Source of the DNA: Acetobacteraceae bacterium
GTDB lineage: Bacteria > Pseudomonadota > Alphaproteobacteria > Zavarziniales > Zavarziniaceae
Assembly: GCA_947379865.1 (NCBI GenBank)
Contig: CANCOY010000036.1
Span: 1-32,742 of the forward strand
Reading direction: 5' to 3'
Length of the DNA: 32,742 nucleotides
Shown here: positions 7,184-14,872 of the stretch, piece after piece
Layout of the letters: every line of letters starts with the position of its first letter
Numbering within the stretch: the stretch's first letter is position 1
Translations under genes and position numbers: made by a program
Notes under the pieces: model-generated
Database searches by the model: none
Seen by the model: only the letters and a program-made list of their open reading frames with translations
Told to the model about the DNA's origin: nothing

Positions 7184-9187
7184 TCAATCCGGCCGTACTG
7201 ACAGCGCCGGATTGTGGGGGAAGAAGTTGTAGGGCATCAGCGAGAAGCTGAACCAGTGGGTTGGCATCACCGGCCAATCCTCTGTCCGCGTGATATGGTG
7301 AAAGCCCAGCGTGTACCAGGCCACGATGTCCCGGTTGCCTAGGGGACGGTTCTTGTCGGCCCAGGTGCCCAAAGTATCCTTGCCATCGCTCATCACGGCA
7401 TGGTGGCCGCCGGCATAGCGCTCGTCGGCGTTATACTGCGTTACCCACAGCTGATAATCGATATAGGGGTTGCGCTTCACCGGCGGGTCGTCGCTGGCCA
7501 GCAGCGAGGTTACGGCACTGCCACCTGGCATCAGCATGTAACCCGCATCATGCCCCAGCGGTCCCGCCCCGGCGTGGTTGGAAAAGTGCCACATGGAGGG
7601 GGCGTTGAAGTCGATCCTGGTGCGGGCGGCCTTCTCCGTCATGGGCATGTCGTGGGTGACAGTGAACATGGACGTACGCGGCAGGCCGGCCGGCGTCTTG
7701 GTGCTGGCCAGCTTCATGCGCATGAAGTCGTTGCGTGGCCCATCCACGTCGAGGTCGAGGCGGAAGTTGAAATAGTGGCTGTGGAACGGCGCCACCAGAT
7801 TGGGGGCAATCAGCGTGCCAAAGCGCGTTTCTGCCGCTGCCGTGGGGTCCTTCATGGAGGTGGCCGCCGCACCCTTTACGGCATCCAGACCCGTGGCGCC
7901 AACCGCAATGCGGATGGTGCCGTCCTGCTGGAAGATGTAGTCGATCAGATAGTCATAGTTCCCCACTTCGGAGGCTGAGCGGACAACCAATTCGGTGGCC
8001 GGGCGTCCCTCTGCCGGAACCGGCTTGTCGGGGGACTGGGCAAACACTTCATAGTGGCGCCAGGCCGGGTCGCCGATGTTGCGCTCGAAGATGCAGATCG
8101 CATCCGGGATTTCCATGGGCTCGCCGGAATCCTGCGGCATGGTGACGGGCATGAACTGGGCATAGGCCGGGCAATCCACGCCCTTGCGCAGAGGCGTCAG
8201 GAAGATGCCAAAGCCATATTCGCCGCTGTCCATATAGGTGCGCCAGTACCACCCCTTGTCCGGATCCATATAGGGCACGAAAACCTCGGACAGGTTCATC
8301 TGATAGGCAACAGGGCGCCAGGCATTGCCATCATTGGCATCCACCATGGACAGCACCACGCCGGGGCGCTTGTCGGCCCGTACATGGAAGCGCCAGATGT
8401 CCCACTGCACCATGCCATTGGCGAGCGTCAGATTGGGGCCGCCCTTCTGCTCCAGACGGGCCGGGCGGCTTTCGGGGCGCAGGGCGCCAAGGCGCTTGGC
8501 CACTTCTTCGGGCGTATAGCCCCAGCCATCGGCCGGCACCGGCAGGGCGCCCGTGTCGGTGACATTGACGACGCCCGAGGTCTTGAGGTCGATGGTCGCA
8601 AAGAGCCCCTCAACAGGCTTGGCATAGAAATTTGATTCCGTCGGCCGGACATAGCAGGGCACGTTCATCAGCCGCTTGCCGGCCTCCGCCGGGGTGCCGA
8701 AATTGCCAGCCGTCAAGGGCAGGCAGAACACCTGATCGGGCTTCAGATTGCGCTTGGCCAGCCCGGCCACCATACGCGGATCGGCGAGGGCCTTGTCCGT
8801 AGCGCCCATGAACTCTTCAAAAAGGATTGCCGGTTCGCCGGTTACTGCCGTCCAGGAAAGGACCTTGCCGGTGTTCAGGTCAACCTCTGCCTGATGCACG
8901 GCGCCGCCGTCGCTCACCTCAAGGTGGGCCTTGCGGGCAAAGGGCGTGCCGGGCTTCCAGGCCCGTACATCGTCCTTGGCGGGCTCAATCAGATCAGCGG
9001 TGTGGACCCGGGTGCTGGCGCCAAACTTGCCATCAGCCTTGAGGATCGTCACCAGACGGGACATTTCGCTACCCGTCAGGGCATCCAGCGGGTGGCCGGG
9101 CGCTGTTTCAGTCGCCTGGGCCGAAGCGGCAAACAGGCTTGCCACCAGCGCTCCCGCCGCGAGTCGGGCCAGCAATCTTTTCATCAT
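7184..9187 (-). CDS. Periplasmic copper (primary) amine oxidase
   Basis: 667 residues. Copper amine oxidases oxidise primary amines to aldehydes, releasing ammonia and hydrogen peroxide, using Cu(II) and a topaquinone made from an active-site Tyr. A Sec signal peptide (MMKRLLARLAAG..., cleavage after AQA at about 25) predicts periplasmic export. Visible catalytic features: catalytic base D320 in YMDSGEYGFG, topaquinone precursor Y411 in the G-N-Y-D-Y motif, copper ligands H469 and H471 (HSH) and H644 (PTHWFS). All are present, so the enzyme should be active. Length fits the family. The start has a ribosome site reading GGGGAGAGA just before ATG 9187; a second ATG follows directly at 9184. It appears to be monocistronic. 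The amine substrate cannot be told from sequence, and no amine transporter or aldehyde dehydrogenase is adjacent. Confidence 0.95.
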   Translation of the reverse strand: MMKRLLARLAAGALVASLFAASAQATETAPGHPLDALTGSEMSRLVTILKADGKFGASTRVHTADLIEPAKDDVRAWKPGTPFARKAHLEVSDGGAVHQAEVDLNTGKVLSWTAVTGEPAILFEEFMGATDKALADPRMVAGLAKRNLKPDQVFCLPLTAGNFGTPAEAGKRLMNVPCYVRPTESNFYAKPVEGLFATIDLKTSGVVNVTDTGALPVPADGWGYTPEEVAKRLGALRPESRPARLEQKGGPNLTLANGMVQWDIWRFHVRADKRPGVVLSMVDANDGNAWRPVAYQMNLSEVFVPYMDPDKGWYWRTYMDSGEYGFGIFLTPLRKGVDCPAYAQFMPVTMPQDSGEPMEIPDAICIFERNIGDPAWRHYEVFAQSPDKPVPAEGRPATELVVRSASEVGNYDYLIDYIFQQDGTIRIAVGATGLDAVKGAAATSMKDPTAAAETRFGTLIAPNLVAPFHSHYFNFRLDLDVDGPRNDFMRMKLASTKTPAGLPRTSMFTVTHDMPMTEKAARTRIDFNAPSMWHFSNHAGAGPLGHDAGYMLMPGGSAVTSLLASDDPPVKRNPYIDYQLWVTQYNADERYAGGHHAVMSDGKDTLGTWADKNRPLGNRDIVAWYTLGFHHITRTEDWPVMPTHWFSFSLMPYNFFPHNPALSVRPD

Positions 9188-9208
9188 TCTCTCTCCCCTG
9201 AGGTGTAC

Positions 9209-9243
9209 GGACCTATCTGCTGGTCCTTGTGTAGAAGCCTACA
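9209..9243. promoter_or_regulatory. Two adjacent short dyads upstream of the amine oxidase gene
   Basis: GGACC (9209-9213), eight bases, GGTCC (9222-9226), then TGTAG (9230-9234), AAGC, CTACA (9239-9243). Both are perfect inverted repeats within 60 bases of the minus-strand start codon at 9187, where an operator would be expected. The arms are only 5 bp, so chance is possible. Confidence 0.3.
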
Positions 9244-9395
9244 TGGGGATGGGCTTGGTTCGCGAGCCTGTTTTTGTCATTGTCTGATGGTGGGATGCCG
9301 GTTGCGGTGGCGTCGGCGCTGAAAATTAAACTCCACCGGAGGCGGGGCTTGGTGTAGAGGTCTGGCGGTATCCAGTTTGGTGATCCGGAGTTCAC

Positions 9396-10127
9396 ATGCG
9401 TTTCAGAATGATTGCCGCCGCTCTTGTCGTCTCGATCTCTGGCGCTTCGGCCGCCTTTGCCGCCACCCCTGCGGCGCCCGCGAAGCTGCCAAAGGCCTGT
9501 CAGACCGTGGCGGAAGAGAACGCCGAGCGTGTGCGCCAGTTGCAGACCGAGTTGATGATCGCCGCCCTCAAGTGCCGGACCAGCAAGGATGCCAATCTGA
9601 CTGAGGCCTACAATGGCTTCATTCGCAAGCATTCCAATGGCTTGCTGACCCAGTCGAATGTGCTGCAGGCCTATTTCAAGCGGCAGTACGGCGCGGGTTA
9701 TCTGAAGCGCTTTGATTCCTACATCACCCAGCTGGCCAACGAAGTTTCGCGCCGCTCGCAGACAACACCCCAGTATTGCCAGTCCATCCGCCCGCTGCTG
9801 GCCTCGGTGACAGAGGTTGAGCCGGCAAAGCTGGCCCTGTTTGACGGCAAGCTTGCGCCGGTTCAGGCCGTCGCCCGGTCGCCCCAGTGCAAGATAACGC
9901 CCGACATGAAGTCGGCTTCCGCCACGCCAGCGCCCGCACCAGTCAAGACCGCTGCCGCAGCGCCGGCCAAGCCCACCAAGCCGGCGAAGCCTGCAAAGGC
10001 GCCAAAGCCTGCAACCCCGGCCAAAGCCCCGCCCGCGACCCCTGCCAAGGCCCAGCCGGCCCCCACGCCCGCCAAGGCGCAGCCGACAGCGGCGAATGAG
10101 GCAAAGCCCGGCCCGTCGACCAATTGA
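9396..10127 (+). CDS. Secreted protein of unknown function with Ala/Pro/Lys-rich tail
   Basis: 243 residues. An N-terminal signal peptide (cleavage likely after AFA at 21-23) predicts export. The mature part has a folded-looking, mostly helical region at about 30-168 containing four cysteines (C35, C60, C128, C165), which could form two disulphides in the periplasm. From about 174 to the end it is a low-complexity tail of AKP, PAKA and TPAKAQP repeats, basic and probably extended, similar in composition to tails that span the periplasm or bind polyanions. The ATG has a GGAG ribosome site about 6 bases upstream. I do not recognise a named family. A strong hairpin follows the gene. The next gene, a lipoprotein, also has a Pro/Ala/Lys-rich C-terminus, so both may work in the cell envelope (inference). 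Confidence 0.75.
   Translation: MRFRMIAAALVVSISGASAAFAATPAAPAKLPKACQTVAEENAERVRQLQTELMIAALKCRTSKDANLTEAYNGFIRKHSNGLLTQSNVLQAYFKRQYGAGYLKRFDSYITQLANEVSRRSQTTPQYCQSIRPLLASVTEVEPAKLALFDGKLAPVQAVARSPQCKITPDMKSASATPAPAPVKTAAAAPAKPTKPAKPAKAPKPATPAKAPPATPAKAQPAPTPAKAQPTAANEAKPGPSTN
9945..10110 (+). repeat. Degenerate coding repeat (AKP / TPAKAQP units)
   Basis: Imperfect direct repeats built on GCCAAG-type codons encode the Ala/Pro/Lys tail of the secreted protein. The unit TPAKAQP occurs twice near the end. Such tracts are prone to length change between strains. Confidence 0.6.
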
Positions 10128-10140
10128 TCTTGTGTGCTGA

Positions 10141-10176
10141 GGCCACCCGACCCGGCGGAGGCCTGGTCGGGTGGCC
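10141..10176 (+). terminator. Long hairpin downstream of the secreted protein gene
   Basis: GGCCACCCGACC (10141-10152) and GGTCGGGTGGCC (10165-10176) form a perfect 12-bp stem with a 12-base loop, 13 bases after the stop codon. The following T-run is short (GTCGGTTT), so termination may be partial; the stem also separates this gene from the lipoprotein promoter region. Confidence 0.5.
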
Positions 10177-10209
10177 GTCGGTTTCAGGTTGGCCGGTCAT
10201 CACCGCAGT

Positions 10210-10225
10210 TTAAGTGAAACTTAAC
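10210..10225 (+). promoter_or_regulatory. Full-consensus CtrA-type box upstream of the lipoprotein gene
   Basis: TTAA (10210-10213), seven bases, TTAAC (10221-10225). This matches the known alphaproteobacterial CtrA site TTAA-N7-TTAAC exactly. The core is also a perfect dyad, TTAAGT-GAA-ACTTAA. It lies 40 bases before ATG 10265, a typical promoter position. CtrA binding itself is inferred. Confidence 0.5.
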
Positions 10226-10264
10226 GTCGTGCGCCTAATCTCCCCATCTGGGAGGTGGCGAACC

Positions 10265-11083
10265 ATGAAATTTCGTCGCGGCGCGGTTCTTCTGCTTCTG
10301 ATGCTCACGGGCTGTGTGGAGGCACCTGAGGAGGAGACGGGGATCCGTATCCTGTCGGTGCGCGAAATCCAGGCCCTGTTACCGGGGCAGTCGGAGGCTA
10401 CCTTTCCGGGTGTGCCAGACAAATACGCCATGGTTGATCCCAACGCTGACTGCCGCAGGACCCTGGGCGTCTCCCAGTGCACACTCTATATCGACCCGCC
10501 AAATCGTGAGGTGGCGCATAATGCCGTGCCCCCCGGTGCGGCCCAGATCCGGGCTGGCAATGGCGGGGATGGGCGGATCTCTGGCTCGGCCGCAATTCCA
10601 CTCGGTGCGCTGTTGCGCGCTGATGGTTCCCTGGTTCCGCTCTCGATTGAAGGGGCAGCCGTGCCGGTGGCTGCAATCAGCCCCGTGGGGGCTGCGCCGC
10701 TCGTCAATGCCAGGCCTGTCTCCGTAACGCCTGCGCTTGACGCGCCCTCAGAGATGGCTCCTTCAGTTCCAGCCAAGGCCACGCCCTCCAAGGGTTCTGC
10801 GCCGTCCGCCAAGCCTAAAAAGACTTCAGCGACGGGTGCGCCCAAGGGCACGAAGGCCAGCGGTCGGCCACAGGGTGAGGCGGACGAGCTTCCAACCACC
10901 GTGATCCCTTCCCCTGCCAATTCAGGCGCTGCGGCTGCACAGCCAGCAACCGCGACACCAGACAAGCCGGCCCAGAAGGGACCCATCGGGGGCATGCCTT
11001 ATCCCGCCGTTCCCCCTGGCCCTGCTACCACGCCGATCTCGGGGGGCGCGCCTACCAAATTGAGCCCGGTCCTCACCCCCTGA
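10265..11083 (+). CDS. Predicted lipoprotein of unknown function, Pro/Ala-rich C-terminus
   Basis: 272 residues from ATG 10265, chosen because it starts a clear lipoprotein signal: M-K-F-R-R, a hydrophobic stretch and the lipobox LTGC with acylated C17. A GGGAGG ribosome site lies upstream; the in-frame codon at 10214 sits inside the CtrA-type box and gives no signal peptide. Residues after C17 are acidic (EAPEEE), and Asp is absent at +2, so outer-membrane sorting is plausible. A compact region at about 27-130 has two cysteines (C63, C72). The rest, about 140-272, is Pro/Ala/Ser/Lys-rich and probably disordered, ending in Pro- and Gly-rich sequence. No named family recognised. It converges with the next minus-strand gene with 11 bases between the stops. 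The upstream CtrA-type site suggests cell-cycle or motility-linked expression (inference). Confidence 0.75.
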   Translation: MKFRRGAVLLLLMLTGCVEAPEEETGIRILSVREIQALLPGQSEATFPGVPDKYAMVDPNADCRRTLGVSQCTLYIDPPNREVAHNAVPPGAAQIRAGNGGDGRISGSAAIPLGALLRADGSLVPLSIEGAAVPVAAISPVGAAPLVNARPVSVTPALDAPSEMAPSVPAKATPSKGSAPSAKPKKTSATGAPKGTKASGRPQGEADELPTTVIPSPANSGAAAAQPATATPDKPAQKGPIGGMPYPAVPPGPATTPISGGAPTKLSPVLTP

Positions 11084-11094
11084 TGGAGCCGGCC

Positions 11095-11505
11095 TCAGCG
11101 GGCCAGGCGCCGATGCAGGGCGAGCAGATAGCGCTGGTCGGCCGCCTCGAGGCCGCCAGCCTCAAGTTCCTCCCTGAAGCTTCCAAGTTCAGCACGGGTT
11201 TCGTCTGAGAGATCGGCCCGGGCCAGCAGCGCCTCAATCACGCCACGCATGGCCGCAGGGTCCTCATTGCCCATCTCTGGCTCGAAGGCGGCATGCTCTT
11301 CCAGTGACTTGACCTCAAGACCGTCAAGGTCGTCCTGATCGTCATCATCGAGGGGCAGGGAGGCCACCAGAAGATCAGACCAGCCAAGACCGGCAGCGCG
11401 CACCCGCGACTCAAGAGAGCGTGCGGCCCTCAGCACGTCGGCGTCGTCCGTGCTCCCCAACTGTTCAAGCAGGTGAAGAAGGTCGTCGCGATCAGGCAGT
11501 GTCAT
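11095..11505 (-). CDS. Acidic cytoplasmic protein of unknown function
   Basis: 136 residues from ATG 11505, chosen because a GGAGA ribosome site precedes it with 5-base spacing; the longer open frame upstream has no coding character. The protein is rich in Asp and Glu, with an acidic patch DDDDQDDLDG at about 53-62, and appears all-helical. The N-terminal part (LLEQLGSTDDADVLRAARSL ... AAGLGWSDLL) resembles short uncharacterised alphaproteobacterial proteins that I recall without a name. No signal peptide, membrane segment or catalytic motif is visible. It is divergent from the Sel1-repeat gene and convergent with the lipoprotein gene. No function can be assigned. Confidence 0.65.
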   Translation of the reverse strand: MTLPDRDDLLHLLEQLGSTDDADVLRAARSLESRVRAAGLGWSDLLVASLPLDDDDQDDLDGLEVKSLEEHAAFEPEMGNEDPAAMRGVIEALLARADLSDETRAELGSFREELEAGGLEAADQRYLLALHRRLAR

Positions 11506-11681
11506 GGCTGTCTCCGGCACGCGGGCGCCGGGTCTGGCGCCCGGCGGGCAAACCTTAGCGAGCAAGACCTGATGCGCCAACCATGTGTTGCTGGAGACCG
11601 TATCTTGGGCGTCGCTTGATTTTCCGTGTGCGCTTATTGATGGTGGGGGTTGGCGGGGCGGCTTTTGGGAGAAAAAGAAAA

Positions 11682-12155
11682 ATGAAAAGGCATATGTGGG
11701 TTTTTGCAGCCTTGGGTCTGATGGTGGCGACACCTGCCTGGGCTGATCGGGAAGCGGGCATGAAGGCCCTGACCGACGGCGATTACCCCACGGCGCTCCG
11801 CGAATTGCAGCCGCTTGCCGAAAAGGGCGACATGGAATCGCAGTTCGATCTGGCGACCATGTATGACACCGGCAAGGGTGTGCCGCTGGATCCGGCCAAG
11901 GCCTTTGTCTGGTACGAGCGCGCTGCAAAGCAGGGCCAAAAGGCGGCGCAGTTCAATCTGGGTGTGATGTTCGAGGACGCCATCGGCGTGCCCAAGGATC
12001 TGGTGCAGGCCTATCTCTATTATTCCCTCGCGGTCAACGGCGGCCCGCCCTATGCCGCGCGCAATCTTAGCCAGGTTCGCGGCGACATGACGCCCGAGCA
12101 GATCGCCAAGGCGCAGCAACTGGTGCTCGACTTCAAGCCGGTCGTCGAGCCTTGA
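11682..12155 (+). CDS. Secreted Sel1-repeat protein
   Basis: 157 residues from ATG 11682, preferred over earlier in-frame codons because it begins a clean signal peptide (MKRHMWVFAALGLM..., cleavage after AWA at about 21) and has GGGAG at 11667-11671. Two Sel1-like (TPR-type) repeats follow at about 50-85 (QFDLATMYDTGKGV...) and 86-121 (QFNLGVMFEDAIGV...), preceded by one degenerate TPR-like helix pair at 25-48. These repeats form protein-protein interaction solenoids; in the periplasm they often help assemble envelope or signalling complexes. There is no catalytic domain. The 65-residue protein gene starts 27 bases later on the same strand, so the two may be co-transcribed. Confidence 0.85.
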   Translation: MKRHMWVFAALGLMVATPAWADREAGMKALTDGDYPTALRELQPLAEKGDMESQFDLATMYDTGKGVPLDPAKAFVWYERAAKQGQKAAQFNLGVMFEDAIGVPKDLVQAYLYYSLAVNGGPPYAARNLSQVRGDMTPEQIAKAQQLVLDFKPVVEP

Positions 12156-12182
12156 TGTTTGACACCAGGGCAGGGGGCAATC

Positions 12183-12380
12183 TTGAGCCATGACGAGGCC
12201 GCCCTTTCGGCGGCGCGCGCGCTGATCGCCCAGTATGGCGAGGATGCGGCGACCATTGCCGTGATGAGGGCGGCCGAATACGCCGCCCTCGGTGATGTCT
12301 CTGGCCTTGCGGCCTGGGATGCCGTCACCGATGCCATCGAGGCCCTGCAGTCTGGCCCCGGTCCTGCCGGCGCAAACTGA
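12183..12380 (+). CDS. Small conserved-looking cytoplasmic protein (65 residues)
   Basis: The start is taken as TTG 12183 because AGGGGG lies 5 bases upstream; a TTG at 12159 has no ribosome site. The protein is helical and soluble: an N-terminal helix (DEAALSAARALIAQYG), then a hydrophobic helix pair with MRAAEYAALGD and WDAVTDAIEALQ. Small alphaproteobacterial proteins with a similar A-E-x-x-x-x-G-D-x-x-G...W pattern are familiar to me as uncharacterised families, but I cannot name this one firmly. Codon usage is like its neighbours. It lies between the Sel1 protein and the transporter, all on the plus strand. Confidence 0.6.
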   Translation: MSHDEAALSAARALIAQYGEDAATIAVMRAAEYAALGDVSGLAAWDAVTDAIEALQSGPGPAGAN

Positions 12381-12430
12381 GCGGCTTCAGGTGGCTGGTT
12401 GCCCTTTGGCAGCCCTAGTGGAGTTCCAAC

Positions 12431-13327
12431 GTGTCAGCACCTGAAATGGCGGCCGCCGCACGCACCCGCACGGGGGCGCTTTATGCCCTTGCCGCTTATG
12501 GCCTGTGGGGTCTGACGCCGATCTTCTGGCGGGCCATTGGCCCGGTGGGCGCGCTAGAGATCATCTGCCACCGCGCGCTTTGGTCCACCGTGTTTGTGGG
12601 CCTGATGATTGCCGCCGGTGGCCGCCTGCCAGAACTGCTGCGGGTGCTGCGTGATTGGCGGACCCTGCGCATCCTGGCGCTTTCTGGCGCCCTGGTGATG
12701 GGCAACTGGTATGTCTTCATCTGGGCGGTGCAGCGTGCCTATGTGCTGGAAACCAGCCTTGGCTATTACATCAATCCGCTGGTCAGCGTGCTGTTGGGCG
12801 TTCTGGTCCTGCGCGATCGGCTGGGGCCGTTCCGCATGGTGGCGGTGGGCCTGGCGACGCTGGCCGTTGCCTACCTCACCTGGTCGCTTGGCGTGGCCCC
12901 GTGGATGGGGCTGTTTCTGGCGGGCTCCTTTGGCCTTTATGGCCTGATCCGCAAGATGGTGGTGGTGGACCCGCTGGCGGGCCTCTTCATCGAAACGGGG
13001 CTTGCCGCCCCCTTTGCCCTTGGCTGGATGTTCTGGACGGCGCACACGGGGGAGGCCGGGTTCCTCTCGGGTGGGCTTGCCTGGCGGGATGTGCTGATGG
13101 CGTCCTCCGGCCTGATCACGGCGCTGCCGCTCGTCTGGTTTGCTGCCGCCGCCTCGCGCCTCAGCCTCTCCAGTGTGGGCTTCTTCCAGTATCTGGCGCC
13201 CTCGATCAACTTCATGATCGCGGTCTTCCTGTTCGGGGAACCGTTCACCCACGCCCATTTTGTGGCCTTCAGCCTGATCTGGGTGGCCTGCGCCCTGGTC
13301 TCCTACGACGCCCTCCGGCGGTCCTAG
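12431..13327 (+). CDS. rarD: RarD-type EamA/DMT family transporter
   Basis: 298 residues with about ten hydrophobic segments, the usual layout of the drug/metabolite transporter superfamily (two five-helix EamA halves). The RarD signature is clear: GNWYVFIWAV at about 91-100 and ETSLGYYINPL at 107-117. Starts at GTG 12431, with GTGGAG about 8 bases upstream; an ATG at 12446 is the alternative. It is an inner-membrane protein. RarD was named for chloramphenicol sensitivity, but its physiological substrate is not firmly known, so transport specificity is left open. The gene stands 50 bases after the small ORF; a weak hairpin follows at 13337-13365. Confidence 0.88.
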   Translation: MSAPEMAAAARTRTGALYALAAYGLWGLTPIFWRAIGPVGALEIICHRALWSTVFVGLMIAAGGRLPELLRVLRDWRTLRILALSGALVMGNWYVFIWAVQRAYVLETSLGYYINPLVSVLLGVLVLRDRLGPFRMVAVGLATLAVAYLTWSLGVAPWMGLFLAGSFGLYGLIRKMVVVDPLAGLFIETGLAAPFALGWMFWTAHTGEAGFLSGGLAWRDVLMASSGLITALPLVWFAAAASRLSLSSVGFFQYLAPSINFMIAVFLFGEPFTHAHFVAFSLIWVACALVSYDALRRS

Positions 13328-13336
13328 GCAGCCGCC

Positions 13337-13365
13337 ATCCCGCTGGATCTGCCGTGCAGCGGGGT
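13337..13365 (+). terminator. Weak hairpin after the RarD gene
   Basis: ATCCCGCTG (13337-13345) pairs with CAGCGGGGT (13357-13365, one G-T pair), with an 11-base loop, followed by TTATG. A modest intrinsic terminator separating rarD from the acyl-CoA pair is possible. Confidence 0.3.
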
Positions 13366-13380
13366 TTATGCTCTCCTCAA

Positions 13381-13394
13381 ATGAGATAACTCAT
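13381..13394. promoter_or_regulatory. Operator-like dyad before the acyl-CoA gene pair
   Basis: ATGAG (13381-13385), ATAA, CTCAT (13390-13394) is a perfect inverted repeat with an A/T centre, placed between a possible -10 (TATGCT, 13367-13372) and the ribosome site (13398-13406). Its position at the presumed transcription start fits a repressor operator. Confidence 0.4.
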
Positions 13395-13413
13395 GGTGGG
13401 GGAGAGACGGTTC

Positions 13414-14871
13414 ATGGTGGGGATTACCGCCTTTGGGGGCTATGTGCCGCGCCTGCGGTTGAGCCGCAAGGCCATTGCCCAGGCGAACAGCTGGGCCAAT
13501 CCGGCGCTGGCAAGCCAGGGCAAGTTCGAGCGTTCCATGTGCAACTGGGACGAGGACAGCCTGACAATGGCGGTCGAGGCTGCCCGTGATTGCCTGACCG
13601 GGGTTGATCGCAAGGCCGTGGACGCCATCTGCTTTGCCTCCACCACGGCCCCCTTTGTTGATCGCCAGAATGCCGGCGTGATTGCCACCGCCACCAACCT
13701 CTCGGAAAACCTCAGCACGCTCGACATCGGCGCCTCCCAGCGCGCCGGCACCTCGGCCCTGCTGGCGGGCCTCGCCCAGGTCAAGGCGGGCGAGAAGGCC
13801 CATGCCCTTGTGGTGGCCTCGGACCATCGCCGGTCACGCGCGGGTTCGTCGGCCGAGATGAACAATGGCGACGGGGCGGCGGCCGTGCTGATCGGCACCA
13901 GCGGTGTGATCGCGGAATACCTTGGCAGCGCCACCGTGGCGGTCGACTTTGTTGATCATTTCCGGGGCGAGGGCGAGGAGTTCGACTACGACTGGGAAGA
14001 GCGCTGGATACGTGACGAAGGCCTTTCCAAGATCGTCCCCCGCGCCATCAAGGCAGCGCTGGAAAAGACGGGCCTTGCGGGTGATGCCGTGGATCACTTC
14101 GCCATGCCCTGTACCTTCGGCAAGATGGCCGACCAGCTCGCCAAGGGCGCCGGCATAAAGCCAGCGGCGGTGCGCGACAATCTGCACGCCCAGATGGGTG
14201 AGTCCGGCACGGCCCACGCCCTTGTCATGCTGGTGGCCGCCCTTGAGGACGCAGCACCTGGCCAGGTCATCATGGTGGTCTCGTTCGGGCAGGGCTGCGA
14301 TGTGCTGCTGTTCCGCACCACCGAGGCCTTGAAGACACTGCCGGCCCGCCGGGGCATCAAGGGCCATCTCGCCAACCGGCGGGAAGAGACGAACTATATG
14401 AAGTTCCTCTCGTTCAATGGCCTGATCATCCAAGAAAAGGGCAAGCGCGCCGAAGGCGACAAGGCAACCGCCCTCTCCGTGCTCTATCGCAAGAAGGACA
14501 TGATCCTTGGGCTGATCGGTGGGCGCTGCACCGTGTGTGGCACGCTGCAGTTCCCCAAGGCGGCGATCTGTGTCAACCCCAATTGCCACGCTTTGCATTC
14601 CCAGGAAGATCACGCCTTCCAGGACGAGCCGGCGCGGATCATGTCGTGGTCGGCTGATTATCTCACCTACACCATCGACCCGCCGGCGCATTACGGCATG
14701 GTCACCTTCAACGAAGGCGGCCGCTTCATGACCGACTTTACAGACTATGAGCAGGGCCAGGTGGATGTCGGCATGGACGTGCGCCTGATGTTCCGCATCA
14801 AGGAATTCGACGATCAGCGGGGCTTCCGGAAATACTTCTGGAAAGCCGTACCCCAACGGAAGGAGGCCTGA
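13414..14871 (+). CDS. HMG-CoA-synthase-like protein fused to zinc-ribbon/DUF35 OB-fold domain; active-site Cys replaced
   Basis: 485 residues from ATG 13414, chosen for GGGGGAGAG at 13398-13406; the in-frame ATG 13393 has no ribosome site and falls in a dyad. Residues 1-310 have the thiolase/KAS III/HMG-CoA-synthase fold (GITAFGGYVP start, NGDGAAAVLIG at 151-161, FGQGCDVLLF at 291-300). The nucleophile position, five residues after D104, is Q109 (ASQRAGTSAL) instead of Cys, and the HxP catalytic His position is A230 (AMPC). Residues 365-485 form a DUF35 unit: zinc ribbon C372, C375, C386, C391, then an OB fold. In archaea, HMG-CoA synthase, thiolase and DUF35 proteins form one complex; BbsAB of toluene degradation pairs DUF35 with a thiolase. 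The intact thiolase starts one base after this stop, so a joint acyl-CoA complex is likely. Substrate unknown. Confidence 0.85.
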   Translation: MVGITAFGGYVPRLRLSRKAIAQANSWANPALASQGKFERSMCNWDEDSLTMAVEAARDCLTGVDRKAVDAICFASTTAPFVDRQNAGVIATATNLSENLSTLDIGASQRAGTSALLAGLAQVKAGEKAHALVVASDHRRSRAGSSAEMNNGDGAAAVLIGTSGVIAEYLGSATVAVDFVDHFRGEGEEFDYDWEERWIRDEGLSKIVPRAIKAALEKTGLAGDAVDHFAMPCTFGKMADQLAKGAGIKPAAVRDNLHAQMGESGTAHALVMLVAALEDAAPGQVIMVVSFGQGCDVLLFRTTEALKTLPARRGIKGHLANRREETNYMKFLSFNGLIIQEKGKRAEGDKATALSVLYRKKDMILGLIGGRCTVCGTLQFPKAAICVNPNCHALHSQEDHAFQDEPARIMSWSADYLTYTIDPPAHYGMVTFNEGGRFMTDFTDYEQGQVDVGMDVRLMFRIKEFDDQRGFRKYFWKAVPQRKEA

Positions 14872-14872
14872 C

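Noticed and set aside
11506..11928. N-terminal extension of the acidic minus-strand protein
   Set aside because: It would run antisense through the Sel1 gene start, and the good ribosome site is at ATG 11505.
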